64,000 nucleotides of DNA from Clostridia bacterium (GTDB lineage Bacteria > Bacillota > Clostridia > Lachnospirales > Lachnospiraceae): positions 23,184 to 87,183 of the forward strand of contig CAJTAK010000005.1 of assembly GCA_910574255.1 (NCBI GenBank), written 5' to 3'. Position 1 is the first letter of the stretch. Each line of letters begins with the position of its first letter. This document shows positions 16,900 through 25,382 of this stretch, one piece after another. A program made the translations under genes and the position numbers. The notes beneath the pieces are model-generated. The model was not told the DNA's origin. It searched no databases and saw only the letters and a list, made by a program, of their open reading frames with translations.

Positions 16900-17286
16900 T
16901 TACGGGGGTCTGGAATATCCTAAAGCGTGACATTTATCCCTCTGTTTCCGCTTGCGCTGTGCGGCTCGGATTCTTTTCATGCGTCCGGCGCACTCCGGGC
17001 AGTATTTCCCCCGGCTTGACTTGGGGAGAAAATACCCGCCGCACTCGGTACAGCGTTTCCTGTCTGCCCGGTGGAGCAGGGCGGCTTCCAGTTTCCCGTC
17101 CAGCGGCAGAACGGCGGTAATGAACCAGCGGCATAAAAGGGAATAGCTGATACTCTGGACGCATACGCAAGGCTCGCCGTTATCCAGCACAATACAGTTG
17201 CCGTTATCATAGTTACAGCACTCATGCACAAGGCGGCGGGCGGCTCTGTACTGTGGGTAGTCCATGTAGGGGCGTTTACCGTTCAT
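16900..17286 (-). CDS. Cysteine-rich VLP domain protein
   Basis: This 128-residue protein starts at ATG 17286 near GGGGCGGG. It has about ten cysteines: CCNYDNGNCIVLDNGEPCVC in the first half and a zinc ribbon CTECGGYF...YCPECAG in the second, plus the VLP tripeptide (AVLPLDGK). This is the Cys_rich_VLP family found between relaxase and RepA in Tn1549-type elements. Its function is unknown; a DNA-binding accessory to transfer is plausible. It overlaps the relaxase end by 11 bp. Confidence 0.85.
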   Translation of the reverse strand: MNGKRPYMDYPQYRAARRLVHECCNYDNGNCIVLDNGEPCVCVQSISYSLLCRWFITAVLPLDGKLEAALLHRADRKRCTECGGYFLPKSSRGKYCPECAGRMKRIRAAQRKRKQRDKCHALGYSRPP

Positions 17287-18907
17287 TTTCCCGCCCCTTT
17301 CCCCGTTCCGGCTCACGGCGCAAGATTTTGTCAAGATTACTTTTCACGGTCTGCAATTCCCGGACGTTCTCTTTCTTCTCCCGGTACTCGTTGTAAAGGG
17401 CGTTTTTCGCTTTGGTAAGCTGCTCAATCTCCGCTTGTAAGGTCTTGGAAGATGGCAGTTTGGTAATGCCCTGTGCCTTGAAATACCGGGCGGCAGATTC
17501 GGCTATGATAAAATCGCTTTCGTGCTGCTCCCGGTAAGCTCTCCGGGCTTTCTCGGTTTTCTGCGCCCGCAGTCCGTCACGGGCTGGCTTGGTCTTGATA
17601 TACGCCAATAGCTGTTTCTGCAAGTCCTTTTTCTCCCGCAAGGTGCTTTCCACGGCTTTCAGTTTCCCGGTAGTTTCATGCAATCCGGCACTGGCGGCGG
17701 CAAGGGCGGCTTCCAGTTCTTCCGGGGAAGAAAAGCCGGATTCCTCGTAAACGCTCACGGTAGCCGCCATTTGCTTTAGATTGTGAACAGCCGCCCAGCG
17801 GTCATATCCTATACCCTTGCCCTCGGCTCGTTTCGCTTCCCGGTCTACCATGCGTTGTACTCTGTCATTTTTCGGGGCGTTTATGGCGGCTTTGTTACGC
17901 TGTAAGCGGTCTTTTATGCTCCGGGGGTATTCCTGTTTGGGTGTGGGCGTTTCGGCGGCTCTGGCGGCGTTCTGTGCGTTTATGGTGAGTGTTTCCAGTA
18001 TGGCGGCTCGGTCAAAATCATCACCTAATTTCCGGGCGGTGATGGGCTTCGTCCTGTCCGGCGTGAGATACGATAATCTCCCCCGGCTCTCCTTGACGGT
18101 CACACCCTGTTGCAGCAGCTTCCCGGAAAAATCTTCAAAGGTAACGGCAGAGGACAGGGCGGCTCGGATTGTGCGCCGTAGCTTCTCCTTGTCGGTTTCA
18201 AACTTGGTCTGTTTGGGTGGCTCTCCTGTGGCGGCTTGGGAAGCGTTCTCTTTATCCAGTGCGGCTTGTCCTTTCCGCTTCGCCCAATACTCACGCTCGG
18301 TAACACGGTTCTTGCTCCCGTTCAGCAAGTCAATCTGATAGAGGTTTTCCCGGTGGCACATCTCCATGACTTCCGCTTTGAAATACTCCATAGCTGCGTC
18401 CGTACAGCGGTGCTTGCAGCCCTCCCTTGTGTCGGCTGGTCTTTCCATGTAGGGCAATAGCGGCACTTCGGCAATCCGCAAGCTGTTTATGACGATATGC
18501 ACATGAATGTTGCCGCTGTGGTTATGCCCGTCCGGGTGGGTGCAGACAAGGGCTTGGTGTCCGGGGAAATGCGTCTTGCAAAATTCCTCTCCCAATGCTT
18601 GCGCCCGGTCTACGGTCAAGCCGTTGTCTGGTGCGTCACGGGGGTCAAAACTGATAATGTAATGGTGGCTCTTTACGTCCTCCCGTTTTTGGTTCTTGCC
18701 GTATCGGAGATTGGAACGCATACAGGCGATTGCAAAATCTTCATCACCGCAATTCAGAGAGGAAATGCGGTAATCATCACGGAGAACAAGCCGCCCGTTT
18801 CCGTCCAGTGTGGGCTTCATGGTAAACTCGTCATGCTCAAAGGTTAGGTATTGCTCGGCAGCTCCATAGTCGGCATTTTTAGAGCTGATATGTTTGAATG
18901 TTGCCAA
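17276..18907 (-). CDS. Relaxase/mobilization nuclease (outer ICE)
   Basis: This 543-residue protein is read from TTG 18907 (MATFKHISSKNADYG), where AGGTGA gives a better match than the GTG at 18916. The relaxase domain (1-190) has the HUH histidines in HPDGHNHSGNIHVHIVINS near residue 135 and SHHYIISFDP upstream. A long basic, coiled tail follows. It belongs to the MobA/VirD2-like relaxases of Tn1549/CTn elements, nicks oriT and leads the strand into the recipient. It overlaps MobC by 29 bp and shows no close resemblance to the MobA/MobL relaxase of the inner element. Confidence 0.92.
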   Translation of the reverse strand: MATFKHISSKNADYGAAEQYLTFEHDEFTMKPTLDGNGRLVLRDDYRISSLNCGDEDFAIACMRSNLRYGKNQKREDVKSHHYIISFDPRDAPDNGLTVDRAQALGEEFCKTHFPGHQALVCTHPDGHNHSGNIHVHIVINSLRIAEVPLLPYMERPADTREGCKHRCTDAAMEYFKAEVMEMCHRENLYQIDLLNGSKNRVTEREYWAKRKGQAALDKENASQAATGEPPKQTKFETDKEKLRRTIRAALSSAVTFEDFSGKLLQQGVTVKESRGRLSYLTPDRTKPITARKLGDDFDRAAILETLTINAQNAARAAETPTPKQEYPRSIKDRLQRNKAAINAPKNDRVQRMVDREAKRAEGKGIGYDRWAAVHNLKQMAATVSVYEESGFSSPEELEAALAAASAGLHETTGKLKAVESTLREKKDLQKQLLAYIKTKPARDGLRAQKTEKARRAYREQHESDFIIAESAARYFKAQGITKLPSSKTLQAEIEQLTKAKNALYNEYREKKENVRELQTVKSNLDKILRREPERGKGRENER

Positions 18908-19274
18908 CGGCTTCACCTACTTTCTGCAAGACTTCAAACTTCAAGGCGGCAAGCTCCGCTGTGGCGGCTCGTACCTCTTGGGAGAGGGCGTTATAGGGTG
19001 CGCCGTACTCGTTCAGACAGCGGGCAATCTGGTTCAAGTTGCCGCCGATTTTCCCGTATTCGGCTGTGAGTTTTCCAACGGCAGAGAGTAATTCATCATT
19101 GACCGGGGAAACGGTAATGACCGGGCGTATGCTTGATTTGATAAGGGCTTGCCGGATAAACTCGGCTTGGCTCATTTTGCAGAGGGTGACACGCTCGGAA
19201 AACTCGGCGTATTCTTCCTCGGTCAAGCGTGTCTTGATTACCCGGTGGCGGTGTGGCGTGTTGTATCTTTTCAT
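18879..19274 (-). CDS. MobC-like relaxosome accessory protein
   Basis: This 131-residue protein starts at ATG 19274 behind AGGAGG (8 nt); the upstream extension to 19337 lacks a site. An N-terminal ribbon-helix-helix type segment (VIKTRLTEEEYAEF) is followed by the MobC core GGNLNQIARCLNEYG. MobC helps the relaxase melt and bind oriT. It is the first gene of the mobilization operon, with the candidate oriT about 500 bp upstream. Confidence 0.9.
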   Translation of the reverse strand: MKRYNTPHRHRVIKTRLTEEEYAEFSERVTLCKMSQAEFIRQALIKSSIRPVITVSPVNDELLSAVGKLTAEYGKIGGNLNQIARCLNEYGAPYNALSQEVRAATAELAALKFEVLQKVGEAVGNIQTYQL

Positions 19275-19838
19275 GGCTGTGAACCTCCTTTCACTTGCCG
19301 CAAAAGCGGCGGTAATCATAAGCGGCGCAAGCCGCAAAAAGGCGGGCTTGGGGTGGCAACCCCAACAAGATTCCCATAGGACAAAATGAGCGATTAGCGA
19401 AATTTGGTACTGTGGTAGAATCTTGCTCTAAGAAAGTAGCGGCTTCCGCTGTGTGGGCTTCTGCTGATACCCTCGACGGAGAGGGCGGGGTTTCTGGCAA
19501 CTTTGCGGCGGTATTTCGCTCTCAATATCTTTAGTGCCGCAAGCGGGGATTTTGCCAAAGCAGCGGCGATATTTCTCCCTCTAATACTTCAAACCAGCAA
19601 AAAGCAAAATGAACGTTAATTTGCGGAAATTTCCCCTCATTCCTTACAAAACCACGCAAGCCGGAATAGGCGGGAATTTTCAGAAATTTCTTTCTATCCC
19701 CTTTGCACGGCATAATACCGACGATTTTTGAAAATGCCAAAAATGGGCGCAAAAAAACAGGAAACCTTTTCTTGATTTCCTGTCTTGGTGTGCCGTTTTA
19801 TGTAGCGGCGGTTATTCAGTTTTTAGCTGGCTACAATT
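19275..19838. other. Non-coding leader of the mobilization operon
   Basis: About 560 bp hold no supported gene. The stretch 19420-19700 carries short G/C-rich runs and related motifs (CTTGCTCTAAG, GCGGCGGTATTTC, GCGGCGATATTTC). The oriT-like segment lies at its right end. Confidence 0.5.
19744..19830. other. Candidate oriT region of the outer ICE
   Basis: A perfect 8-bp inverted repeat (ACAGGAAA at 19757-19764, TTTCCTGT at 19776-19783) is preceded by GGGCGCAAAAAAA and followed by GGTGTGCCG and GCGGCGGTTATT. The same arrangement occurs at 7345-7420 before the other relaxase operon. Confidence 0.5.
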
Positions 19839-20513
19839 CTACAAACTGGAAGTTGTGCAAGGGATTTTTGAAAATGCGCAGAAAACTAGCAACAAAGCCA
19901 AACTTTGTTGTCCCCAATCAAACACACCATTGATTATAGCATTAGCAGGTAAAACGGTTGCAACCATAATTGAAATTCCCATAAACAAAAGCGGATTTAT
20001 CAGCACCCATCTTTTCTTTCCCCATGTTCCTTTTATCGCAACACAAAATATAATAATTGATAAAATTATAAAACTTATTGCAGCCAAAAATGCAACACAG
20101 ATGAATGTAGTAAAAAAACGTTCACTAATCCGCTTAGCTAATACTATATTCTCTTCTGCTAGTTGATTATATAGCCACGCGGATATTGCGAATACACAAT
20201 GGTATAATGTTCCTACAGAGACAAATACAATGGATGCTATAAAAAACAGTTTATCATATTTACCGACTTTTTCTTTGAGTAAAACAGATATAGCGTAAAA
20301 CCCGCAAAACATTAAAAGAAGTGCAATCACGCCCAATAATCCGCCTATAATGAACCTAATAGACGTAGCATTTGACCATTCTTCTGAAAATGCAGGAAAA
20401 AGATGAAAAATCCCCACTTTTTCCATAGGGTAAAAGCAACCCAATAACATATCTCCGCAGAAGCAAAGTACGCTTCCTGCGATTGCAATATAGAACAGCT
20501 TTTTTATTGTCAT
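19839..20513 (-). CDS. DUF6796-like multi-pass membrane protein, C-terminus possibly altered
   Basis: This 224-residue AT-rich protein has about six hydrophobic segments (near residues 5-25, 50-75, 85-110, 135-160, 170-195, 200-218). It resembles the DUF6796/DUF998-like membrane proteins; function is unknown. The start is ATG 20513 behind AGGCGCTATGAC-type sequence, which is a weak site. The last residues (SKIPCTTSSL) fall at a composition change, so the end may have been replaced by recombination. It interrupts the usual place between the HTH gene and the mobilization region, so it is likely cargo. Confidence 0.6.
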   Translation of the reverse strand: MTIKKLFYIAIAGSVLCFCGDMLLGCFYPMEKVGIFHLFPAFSEEWSNATSIRFIIGGLLGVIALLLMFCGFYAISVLLKEKVGKYDKLFFIASIVFVSVGTLYHCVFAISAWLYNQLAEENIVLAKRISERFFTTFICVAFLAAISFIILSIIIFCVAIKGTWGKKRWVLINPLLFMGISIMVATVLPANAIINGVFDWGQQSLALLLVFCAFSKIPCTTSSL

Positions 20514-20703
20514 AGCGCCTCCGTTTTTTTAACAAAAATTCATGTTCATCGGATTACTCTGTTTTTTCTTCCTTTTGACTTTTCTTCCTTTGAACCAAAA
20601 TGTGAAATTAACGTTCCATGCTGAACTTTGTCACTTTGTTAATTACTCCCACTTTATCTGTGCTTTATTATATATCCGTTTTCCCAAAAATGAAAGCGAT
20701 TTC

Positions 20704-20916
20704 TTATACTTCCTGTTCATCAAAACGGAACTTGAATAATGCGGCAACAAGCCGGGATTTTATGTTGTCCTCCGTATCTCTGTTGATATGCCCGTTTTCA
20801 ATGGCGGCAATTCGGATTCGCTTGCTGTAATGACGTAAAACCTCGTCCACGGCTTCCGGCTCTCCGCTGGTCGCCCGGACAATCGTTTCATAGGGTAAAA
20901 GATTCGGATTCCCCAT
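20704..20916 (-). CDS. Helix-turn-helix domain protein (Tn916 Orf8-like position)
   Basis: This 70-residue protein starts at ATG 20916 behind GGAGGTGCTTTTGT. It is MGNPNLLPYETIVRATSGEP followed by an HTH-like helical core and a basic end. Small proteins of this kind always pair with the sigma-70-like gene in Tn916/CTn regulatory modules. It overlaps the end of the sigma-like gene by 29 bp. It probably takes part in control of excision and transfer genes. Confidence 0.8.
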   Translation of the reverse strand: MGNPNLLPYETIVRATSGEPEAVDEVLRHYSKRIRIAAIENGHINRDTEDNIKSRLVAALFKFRFDEQEV

Positions 20917-21345
20917 ACAAAAGCACCTCCATTTCTTTGTGCAGAAGCTGTAAAGTCCTGCGGATTTGATACCCGGTCGTACTCCGGCAACGTCCGTACA
21001 TTTCCCCGATTTCCCGCTGTGTGTAATGCCCGAAAAAATAAAGGAAAATGATTTCCCGTTCTTCTCCGGCAGAGATAACAGGCCGGCGGCAAGCTCCCCA
21101 TTCGTGAGGATAACTGTCTGACCGCATATCGTAATGGGGTGTTCTTCATAGGGTGCTTCAAAATATTCGTCTGTTGTGCCTAAAGGGTAAAACTTTTCTT
21201 CTGTGAGGTATTCAAGGGATATTTCTTTTTGCCGCCGTCTGCTCCTGTCACGCCATGCGTTGATAGCTGCAAAGCGTATGACGGTCTTGCAAAAGCCATT
21301 GAACGTATACATGATATGTTCTCTGTATGCTTCTGTGCAAGGCAT
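20888..21345 (-). pseudogene. Sigma-70 family factor with apparent -1 frameshift
   Basis: The first part reads from ATG 21345 (behind GGGGGA) through MPCTEAYREHIMYTFNGF to LLSLPEK. From there homology continues in another frame: EREIIFLYFFGHYTQREIGE, a region 4 helix-turn-helix (RSTTGYQIRRTLQLL), ending ESESFTL. The break is at 21058-21063, where GAGAAGAACGGG would read PEKERE if one more A were present. Restoring it gives a normal protein of about 152 residues. It is either an inactivating deletion in the ICE regulator, a sequencing error, or (less likely) recoding at an A-run. Confidence 0.8.
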
Positions 21346-21511
21346 AGTTGATTCCCCCTTTCCCCCACATAGGGCGATGCATAGTTTATGGCTGCTTTTA
21401 TAATTCAAAGGGGCGATAGCAATTTTAACTACCGCCCCTTGATTACCCATCAACAAAAATGACTTCACTTTTTTTACTAATCATTGGACGATGGAAATGA
21501 CAATATCAAAA

Positions 21512-21784
21512 TTAGTTTTTCCAGCGTTTCAGTGTCGGAAACCATTCAAGCATAATTTTTCTTGCTTCTTCTTCGCTCATATTGGGGTTAGCAGCAGCCA
21601 TATTCGGTACACATACCTCAATCATTTCTTCCATTGTACCATTAAAAGTAAACTTACCGTTTTCAAAACAATACTTGCAGTATTCCTCATTTTTGCTGCC
21701 ATCTGCATTTGTTCCGTACAGTTCATCAGTATCTCCCATAGGCATACCGCAGCACTGACAAAATTTCTGATTCATTTCATTCAT
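21512..21784 (-). CDS. Putative zinc-ribbon protein
   Basis: This 90-residue protein has N-terminal CQCCGMPMG and a later YCKYCFENG, forming a four-Cys zinc ribbon of the Zn_ribbon_2 type (PF12674), then a short helical end. The start is ATG 21784 behind AAAGAGGTAAC. A 19-bp palindrome overlaps its promoter region. Its partner is the WYL regulator behind it, so it is probably that regulator's target gene. Function is unknown. Confidence 0.8.
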   Translation of the reverse strand: MNEMNQKFCQCCGMPMGDTDELYGTNADGSKNEEYCKYCFENGKFTFNGTMEEMIEVCVPNMAAANPNMSEEEARKIMLEWFPTLKRWKN

Positions 21785-21866
21785 TTTTGTTACCTCTTTC
21801 TTTCTAAATTGTGCTTAAAGTTTCTGTATAGTTGTATTGCTATGGTCATTAGTATAGCACATATAT

Positions 21867-21885
21867 CTTGACACCTTTTGTCAAG
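21867..21885. promoter_or_regulatory. Palindromic operator candidate, promoter of zinc-ribbon gene
   Basis: CTTGACACCTTTTGTCAAG forms a 7-bp inverted repeat with 5-bp spacer. On the minus strand its TTGACA can serve as -35 element. It overlaps the regulator's stop codon. A related 19-mer lies at the regulator's own promoter. Confidence 0.65.
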
Positions 21886-22777
21886 GTTTATTTTTTTTAT
21901 ATATTTTTTGTGCCTGTTCAGCTAAAATACCTTTTAAATACTTTGGTTCAATGACTTCAACTTGTGCCCCGAATGAAAGCAGATAACCAGTAAGCCATGT
22001 ATCAACTGGGATTTCTGTACAAACAATTAAATCACCGTTTTTTTGATATTTAATTTCTGATTCGTCAAATTCATCATAGACACGATATGCAATAGCTTTT
22101 GAAAACGAAAGGACTATTTTAGGGTATATCTGTTGCAGATTGTTTTTTTCTTCCGGGTATGGTCTTGGCACAAATGTGTCCTCTAATAATTCCAGCTCTA
22201 ATATACGGTTTAATTTGAATGTGCGAAAATCTTGTTTTTCCATACAAAATGCTTTTAAATACCACTCTTTTGATTTATAAGATATTTTTAATGGTTGAAC
22301 GATTCGTGTGCTTCTTCTGCTGTTAGAGTTTTCATAAACTATCTTTACTTTTCTACACTGAATCACCGCTGTTTTCAAAATTTCAAATTTTGAGTTATCA
22401 TAAATGCGTTTTCCCCAACGTGAAAAATCCACTTCAAGCCAATTTCTTGTATTTACATTGAAAATCGCTGATAACTTTGTTAGTAATTCTTTTTCTCCAG
22501 TATAGCCTGTGGCAAATATACTTTGTATTGCCGTCAATACTTCCTGCTTCTCATTTTCGGATAATATTGCTCTGTCCAAAATAAAATCCTGCAATAAGTA
22601 TATACCGCCGTTTCTTCCCGGTTCAGCATAGATTGGGATACCCGCACTGCTTAATGCTTCTACGTCACGATAAATTGTTCTTGTAGAAACTTCAAATTCA
22701 GCTGCTAATTCAGGAGCAGTAGCACGTTCCTTGTCTAAAAGATAATGTAACATTTTGAATAAGCGATTATCTGACAT
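21881..22777 (-). CDS. WYL-domain DeoR/YafY-type transcriptional regulator
   Basis: This protein of about 298 residues has an N-terminal HTH (residues 1-60: LHYLLDKERATAPELAAEF, then STRTIYRDVEALSSAGIPIY), a middle linker and a WYL ligand-binding domain (about 130-290, with KEWYLKAFCMEKQDFRTFKL). GGAGG stands 4 nt before the ATG at 22780 and 7 nt before the ATG at 22777; the latter is better placed. It lies near the ICE right edge in opposite order to a zinc-ribbon gene. Both promoters carry CTTGACA-containing palindromes, so autoregulation is likely. Confidence 0.88.
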   Translation of the reverse strand: MSDNRLFKMLHYLLDKERATAPELAAEFEVSTRTIYRDVEALSSAGIPIYAEPGRNGGIYLLQDFILDRAILSENEKQEVLTAIQSIFATGYTGEKELLTKLSAIFNVNTRNWLEVDFSRWGKRIYDNSKFEILKTAVIQCRKVKIVYENSNSRRSTRIVQPLKISYKSKEWYLKAFCMEKQDFRTFKLNRILELELLEDTFVPRPYPEEKNNLQQIYPKIVLSFSKAIAYRVYDEFDESEIKYQKNGDLIVCTEIPVDTWLTGYLLSFGAQVEVIEPKYLKGILAEQAQKIYKKNKP

Positions 22778-22812
22778 CATTTCACCTCCCCTAATAAGAA
22801 TATCATAAAAAT

Positions 22813-22831
22813 CTTGACATGGCTTGACAAG
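22813..22831. promoter_or_regulatory. Operator candidate at WYL regulator promoter
   Basis: CTTGACATGGCTTGACAAG matches the ends of the 19-bp palindrome at 21867-21885 (CTTGACA at the left, CAAG at the right) at the same length. It lies 33 bp upstream of the regulator start. Confidence 0.55.
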
Positions 22832-22891
22832 TTTCGATTTTTTAGTGATATATATGAAATGGATTCCGGAGTAGTCGGCACTGTGCGTAAT

Positions 22892-23015
22892 GTGCATAAC
22901 TTGCTGTCTTATGGAGTTGTGGGAAAGTCTGTTTGCATAATGTGGGAAAGCTGCCCTTTAGCTTTTCCATGTTCTGTGAACGGACTTTTCCATGACGTAA
23001 TAGCAAGTTATACAC
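22892..23015 (+). repeat. Long imperfect inverted repeat (about 60-nt arms)
   Basis: The left arm (22892-22952) and right arm (22960-23015) begin and end with GTGCATAACTTGCT and AGCAAGTTATACAC and meet at AGCT around a 7-nt loop. Many differences between arms would be G-U pairs in a plus-strand transcript. An overlapping minus-strand ORF has no ribosome-binding site. It sits between the last ICE gene and the chromosomal junction. Confidence 0.65.
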
Positions 23016-23122
23016 ATTTCCACGGTGCTTGTCTTTTGGTCTTTTGTTTCTTTGGTTCGGAATAATGTGGTGCTGGCGGTCTATCTCTTGTTTTCGGTTG
23101 CTTACTTCTTTACCGTACATGA

Positions 23123-23332
<210 letters not shown>

Positions 23333-23460
23333 TCGGGAGGAAACAGCCGTTATAAGAGACGATGCACGAATCAAAGGGATTTGACGAGTCGCTTGTGAAT
23401 CACTAATCCGGATGCAACGAACAAAGGGTATTATTGGAAAGAGATTATTAGGAGATAAAT

Positions 23461-23505
23461 GGATGGCATTTCTGTATTATACAGGAGTGCCATCCCGCTT
23501 TTGCA
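23461..23505 (+). terminator. Hairpin terminator downstream of GH1 remnant
   Basis: The arms GGATGGCA (23461-23468) and TGCCATCC (23488-23495) have an inner CTGTA/TACAG pairing. CGCTTTTGC follows. It probably ended the original GH1 transcript and also separates it from the convergent thioesterase gene. Confidence 0.55.
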
Positions 23506-23518
23506 TTATTTTGTGCTG

Positions 23519-23941
23519 CTAATTAATAGCGGCCTTACCGGCTAACTCCGTTAAAACATGATAAAAATCAGGATATTCCTTATGGAGCTTGATTATTTTT
23601 CCGTTTTTGTCAAGAAAACAATGCTCTGAGGTTCCTTCGCAAACACATTTTTCGGCTGTGTTTCTCATTATATAAGAAAGCTTTAAACGCACTCCTTTAA
23701 ATTCTTCCACTGATATGGTAATAGACACTTCATCCGAAAATGTAGTACTTGCTTTATATTTGCAGTTGATTGCCGTAACGGGTGATACAATTCCCAGGCT
23801 TTCGAGTTTTTCATAGTTCCATCCTATCTGCTTCAAAAAATCAATTCTTGCCTCTTCCATCCACCTGACATAATTGGAATGATGCGTGACTCCCATTCGG
23901 TCTGTTTCATAGTATTGAACAGTATGTGTATAACTTTTCAT
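23519..23941 (-). CDS. Acyl-CoA thioesterase, 4HBT/YbgC-like
   Basis: This 140-residue protein has a single hotdog domain with the 4HBT active-site segment YYETDRMGVTHHSNYVRWMEE, where the Asp and His residues match YbgC/FadM-type thioesterases. The start is ATG 23941 behind GAGGAACTG. Such enzymes hydrolyse acyl-CoA thioesters in the cytoplasm; the chain specificity is not readable. It is monocistronic, between the island junction and the LacI-type gene. Confidence 0.85.
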   Translation of the reverse strand: MKSYTHTVQYYETDRMGVTHHSNYVRWMEEARIDFLKQIGWNYEKLESLGIVSPVTAINCKYKASTTFSDEVSITISVEEFKGVRLKLSYIMRNTAEKCVCEGTSEHCFLDKNGKIIKLHKEYPDFYHVLTELAGKAAIN

Positions 23942-24055
23942 GATCAGTTCCTCCGTATGTTTCCGTTCATTGTTGTAATTATAAGCTTCTTTAGAAAATT
24001 AATAAGAGTGGTGTCAAGCTTAAAATAGAAATCAATGGTCTGACACTTTTATCAT

Positions 24056-25114
24056 TTACCATCCGGAAGGAACCAAATACGACCGATTTACCCGATCGGT
24101 AGATTCCCGAATTACCAGATGATTTTCCAGTTCCAGCCGTTTTACTGATCCCACCCGGCGATTCTCCAACTGTTCCAACAGAGCTTGAATGGCCTCTGTC
24201 CCTAAAAGATTTTTACGGATATGGATGGTTGATAAGGGCGGTTCTACAATGGCAGTGACAAAAACATCATCACAGCCAATGACTTTTACATCCTTTGGAA
24301 TTTGTTTGTTAGCTGCTTTCAAAGCCATGCAGGCACCAATAGCCATCTGATCGTTGGCGGCAAAAACGCCGTCTATATCCGGATTCCAGTCTAAGAGTGT
24401 ATTCATGGCATTGTAGCCACTCCTGTGACTGTAATCTCCATATGCGATAAGATGTTCCCGGATAGGGATCCGGTTTTGAGTGAGAATATCCTTGTAGCCG
24501 TTTAAACGATCCTGTACAATCTCTACGTCTATGGGACCTGTAATGTGCCCGATTACCCTGCATCCTTTGTCCAATAGGTGTTGTACAGCTTTTTGTCCGG
24601 CGGCATGCATATCGGTATAAACGGAATCAATTCCATATCGGGTCAAATCTCGCTCAATGCTTACAAGACTGATGGAGCGATGGGAACTTTCAATTAGCTG
24701 CCGCAGATTGGCAACAAAATTCGGAAGCTCCACAGGAGGGGTGGATGTGCTGAATATAATTCCGTCAATCTGGGAATATACAAGGCTTTGAAAGATCTTC
24801 CATTCCTTTTCCGGATTGCTGTTGGTATCATACAATACCAATTCATAATTGTATTTCTCCGCAATCTGGCGAATAGGCTGGATGACATATGGATAAAAAA
24901 GGCCGCACAAATCATCAACAATCATGCCAATTCTTTTTGGCTGTTTGCTTTTCATAAGCTTGGCAATATAATTCGTCTGATAGTTTAATTCTTTAATTGC
25001 ATCGTTTACTTTCTGTACAGTGGCAGGAGCCACATTCCCCTTATTGTTAATTACATTGGATACGGTTGAAATTGCGACACCTGCACGTTTGGCAACATCC
25101 TTGATGGTGGACAT
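24056..25114 (-). CDS. LacI-family transcriptional repressor
   Basis: This 352-residue protein has an N-terminal LacI HTH (MSTIKDVAKRAGVAISTVSNVI), hinge helix (about 45-58) and a type I periplasmic-binding-like effector domain (60-340). The start is ATG 25114 with AGGAAGAGAGGG upstream. It is divergent from the sugar locus that begins at 25383. The 270-bp gap holds a central-CG palindrome of the type LacI proteins bind. The effector is presumably the sugar handled by that locus or a phosphorylated product. Confidence 0.93.
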   Translation of the reverse strand: MSTIKDVAKRAGVAISTVSNVINNKGNVAPATVQKVNDAIKELNYQTNYIAKLMKSKQPKRIGMIVDDLCGLFYPYVIQPIRQIAEKYNYELVLYDTNSNPEKEWKIFQSLVYSQIDGIIFSTSTPPVELPNFVANLRQLIESSHRSISLVSIERDLTRYGIDSVYTDMHAAGQKAVQHLLDKGCRVIGHITGPIDVEIVQDRLNGYKDILTQNRIPIREHLIAYGDYSHRSGYNAMNTLLDWNPDIDGVFAANDQMAIGACMALKAANKQIPKDVKVIGCDDVFVTAIVEPPLSTIHIRKNLLGTEAIQALLEQLENRRVGSVKRLELENHLVIRESTDRVNRSYLVPSGW

Positions 25115-25382
25115 GCTTACTTCTCCCTCTCTTCCTGAAAATAAAAATAATTAAAAATTTTTATAAAAACTATCCACTTGTTTTTTTGTGAAATCACCCT
25201 AATTTTAGATAAAATACACAAAAAAGTCAATGATTTTTAGTAAAAATATAAAAAATACTGGGATTAATTACGAAAAATTTAAATTTCTGAAATGATATTG
25301 AATAAAAACGTTTTTTTTCTTAAAATTTTTTACAGATAGAGAAATAAATGCCTTTATGAAAAAGCAAAGGAGATGTCTTTTT
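25115..25382. promoter_or_regulatory. Divergent control region lacI-type / sugar operon
   Basis: This is a very AT-rich 268-bp stretch. The perfect palindrome AAAAACGTTTTT (25304-25315) has the central CG typical of LacI-family operators and lies about 70 bp before the first sugar gene. A second AT-rich palindrome AAATTTAAATTT-like occurs near 25276. No gene was seen. Confidence 0.5.

Noticed and set aside
19838-20704. Integrase or excisionase expected beside the sigma/HTH regulatory pair
   Set aside because: Only a membrane protein of unknown function is present here; no tyrosine integrase motif was seen on either strand.
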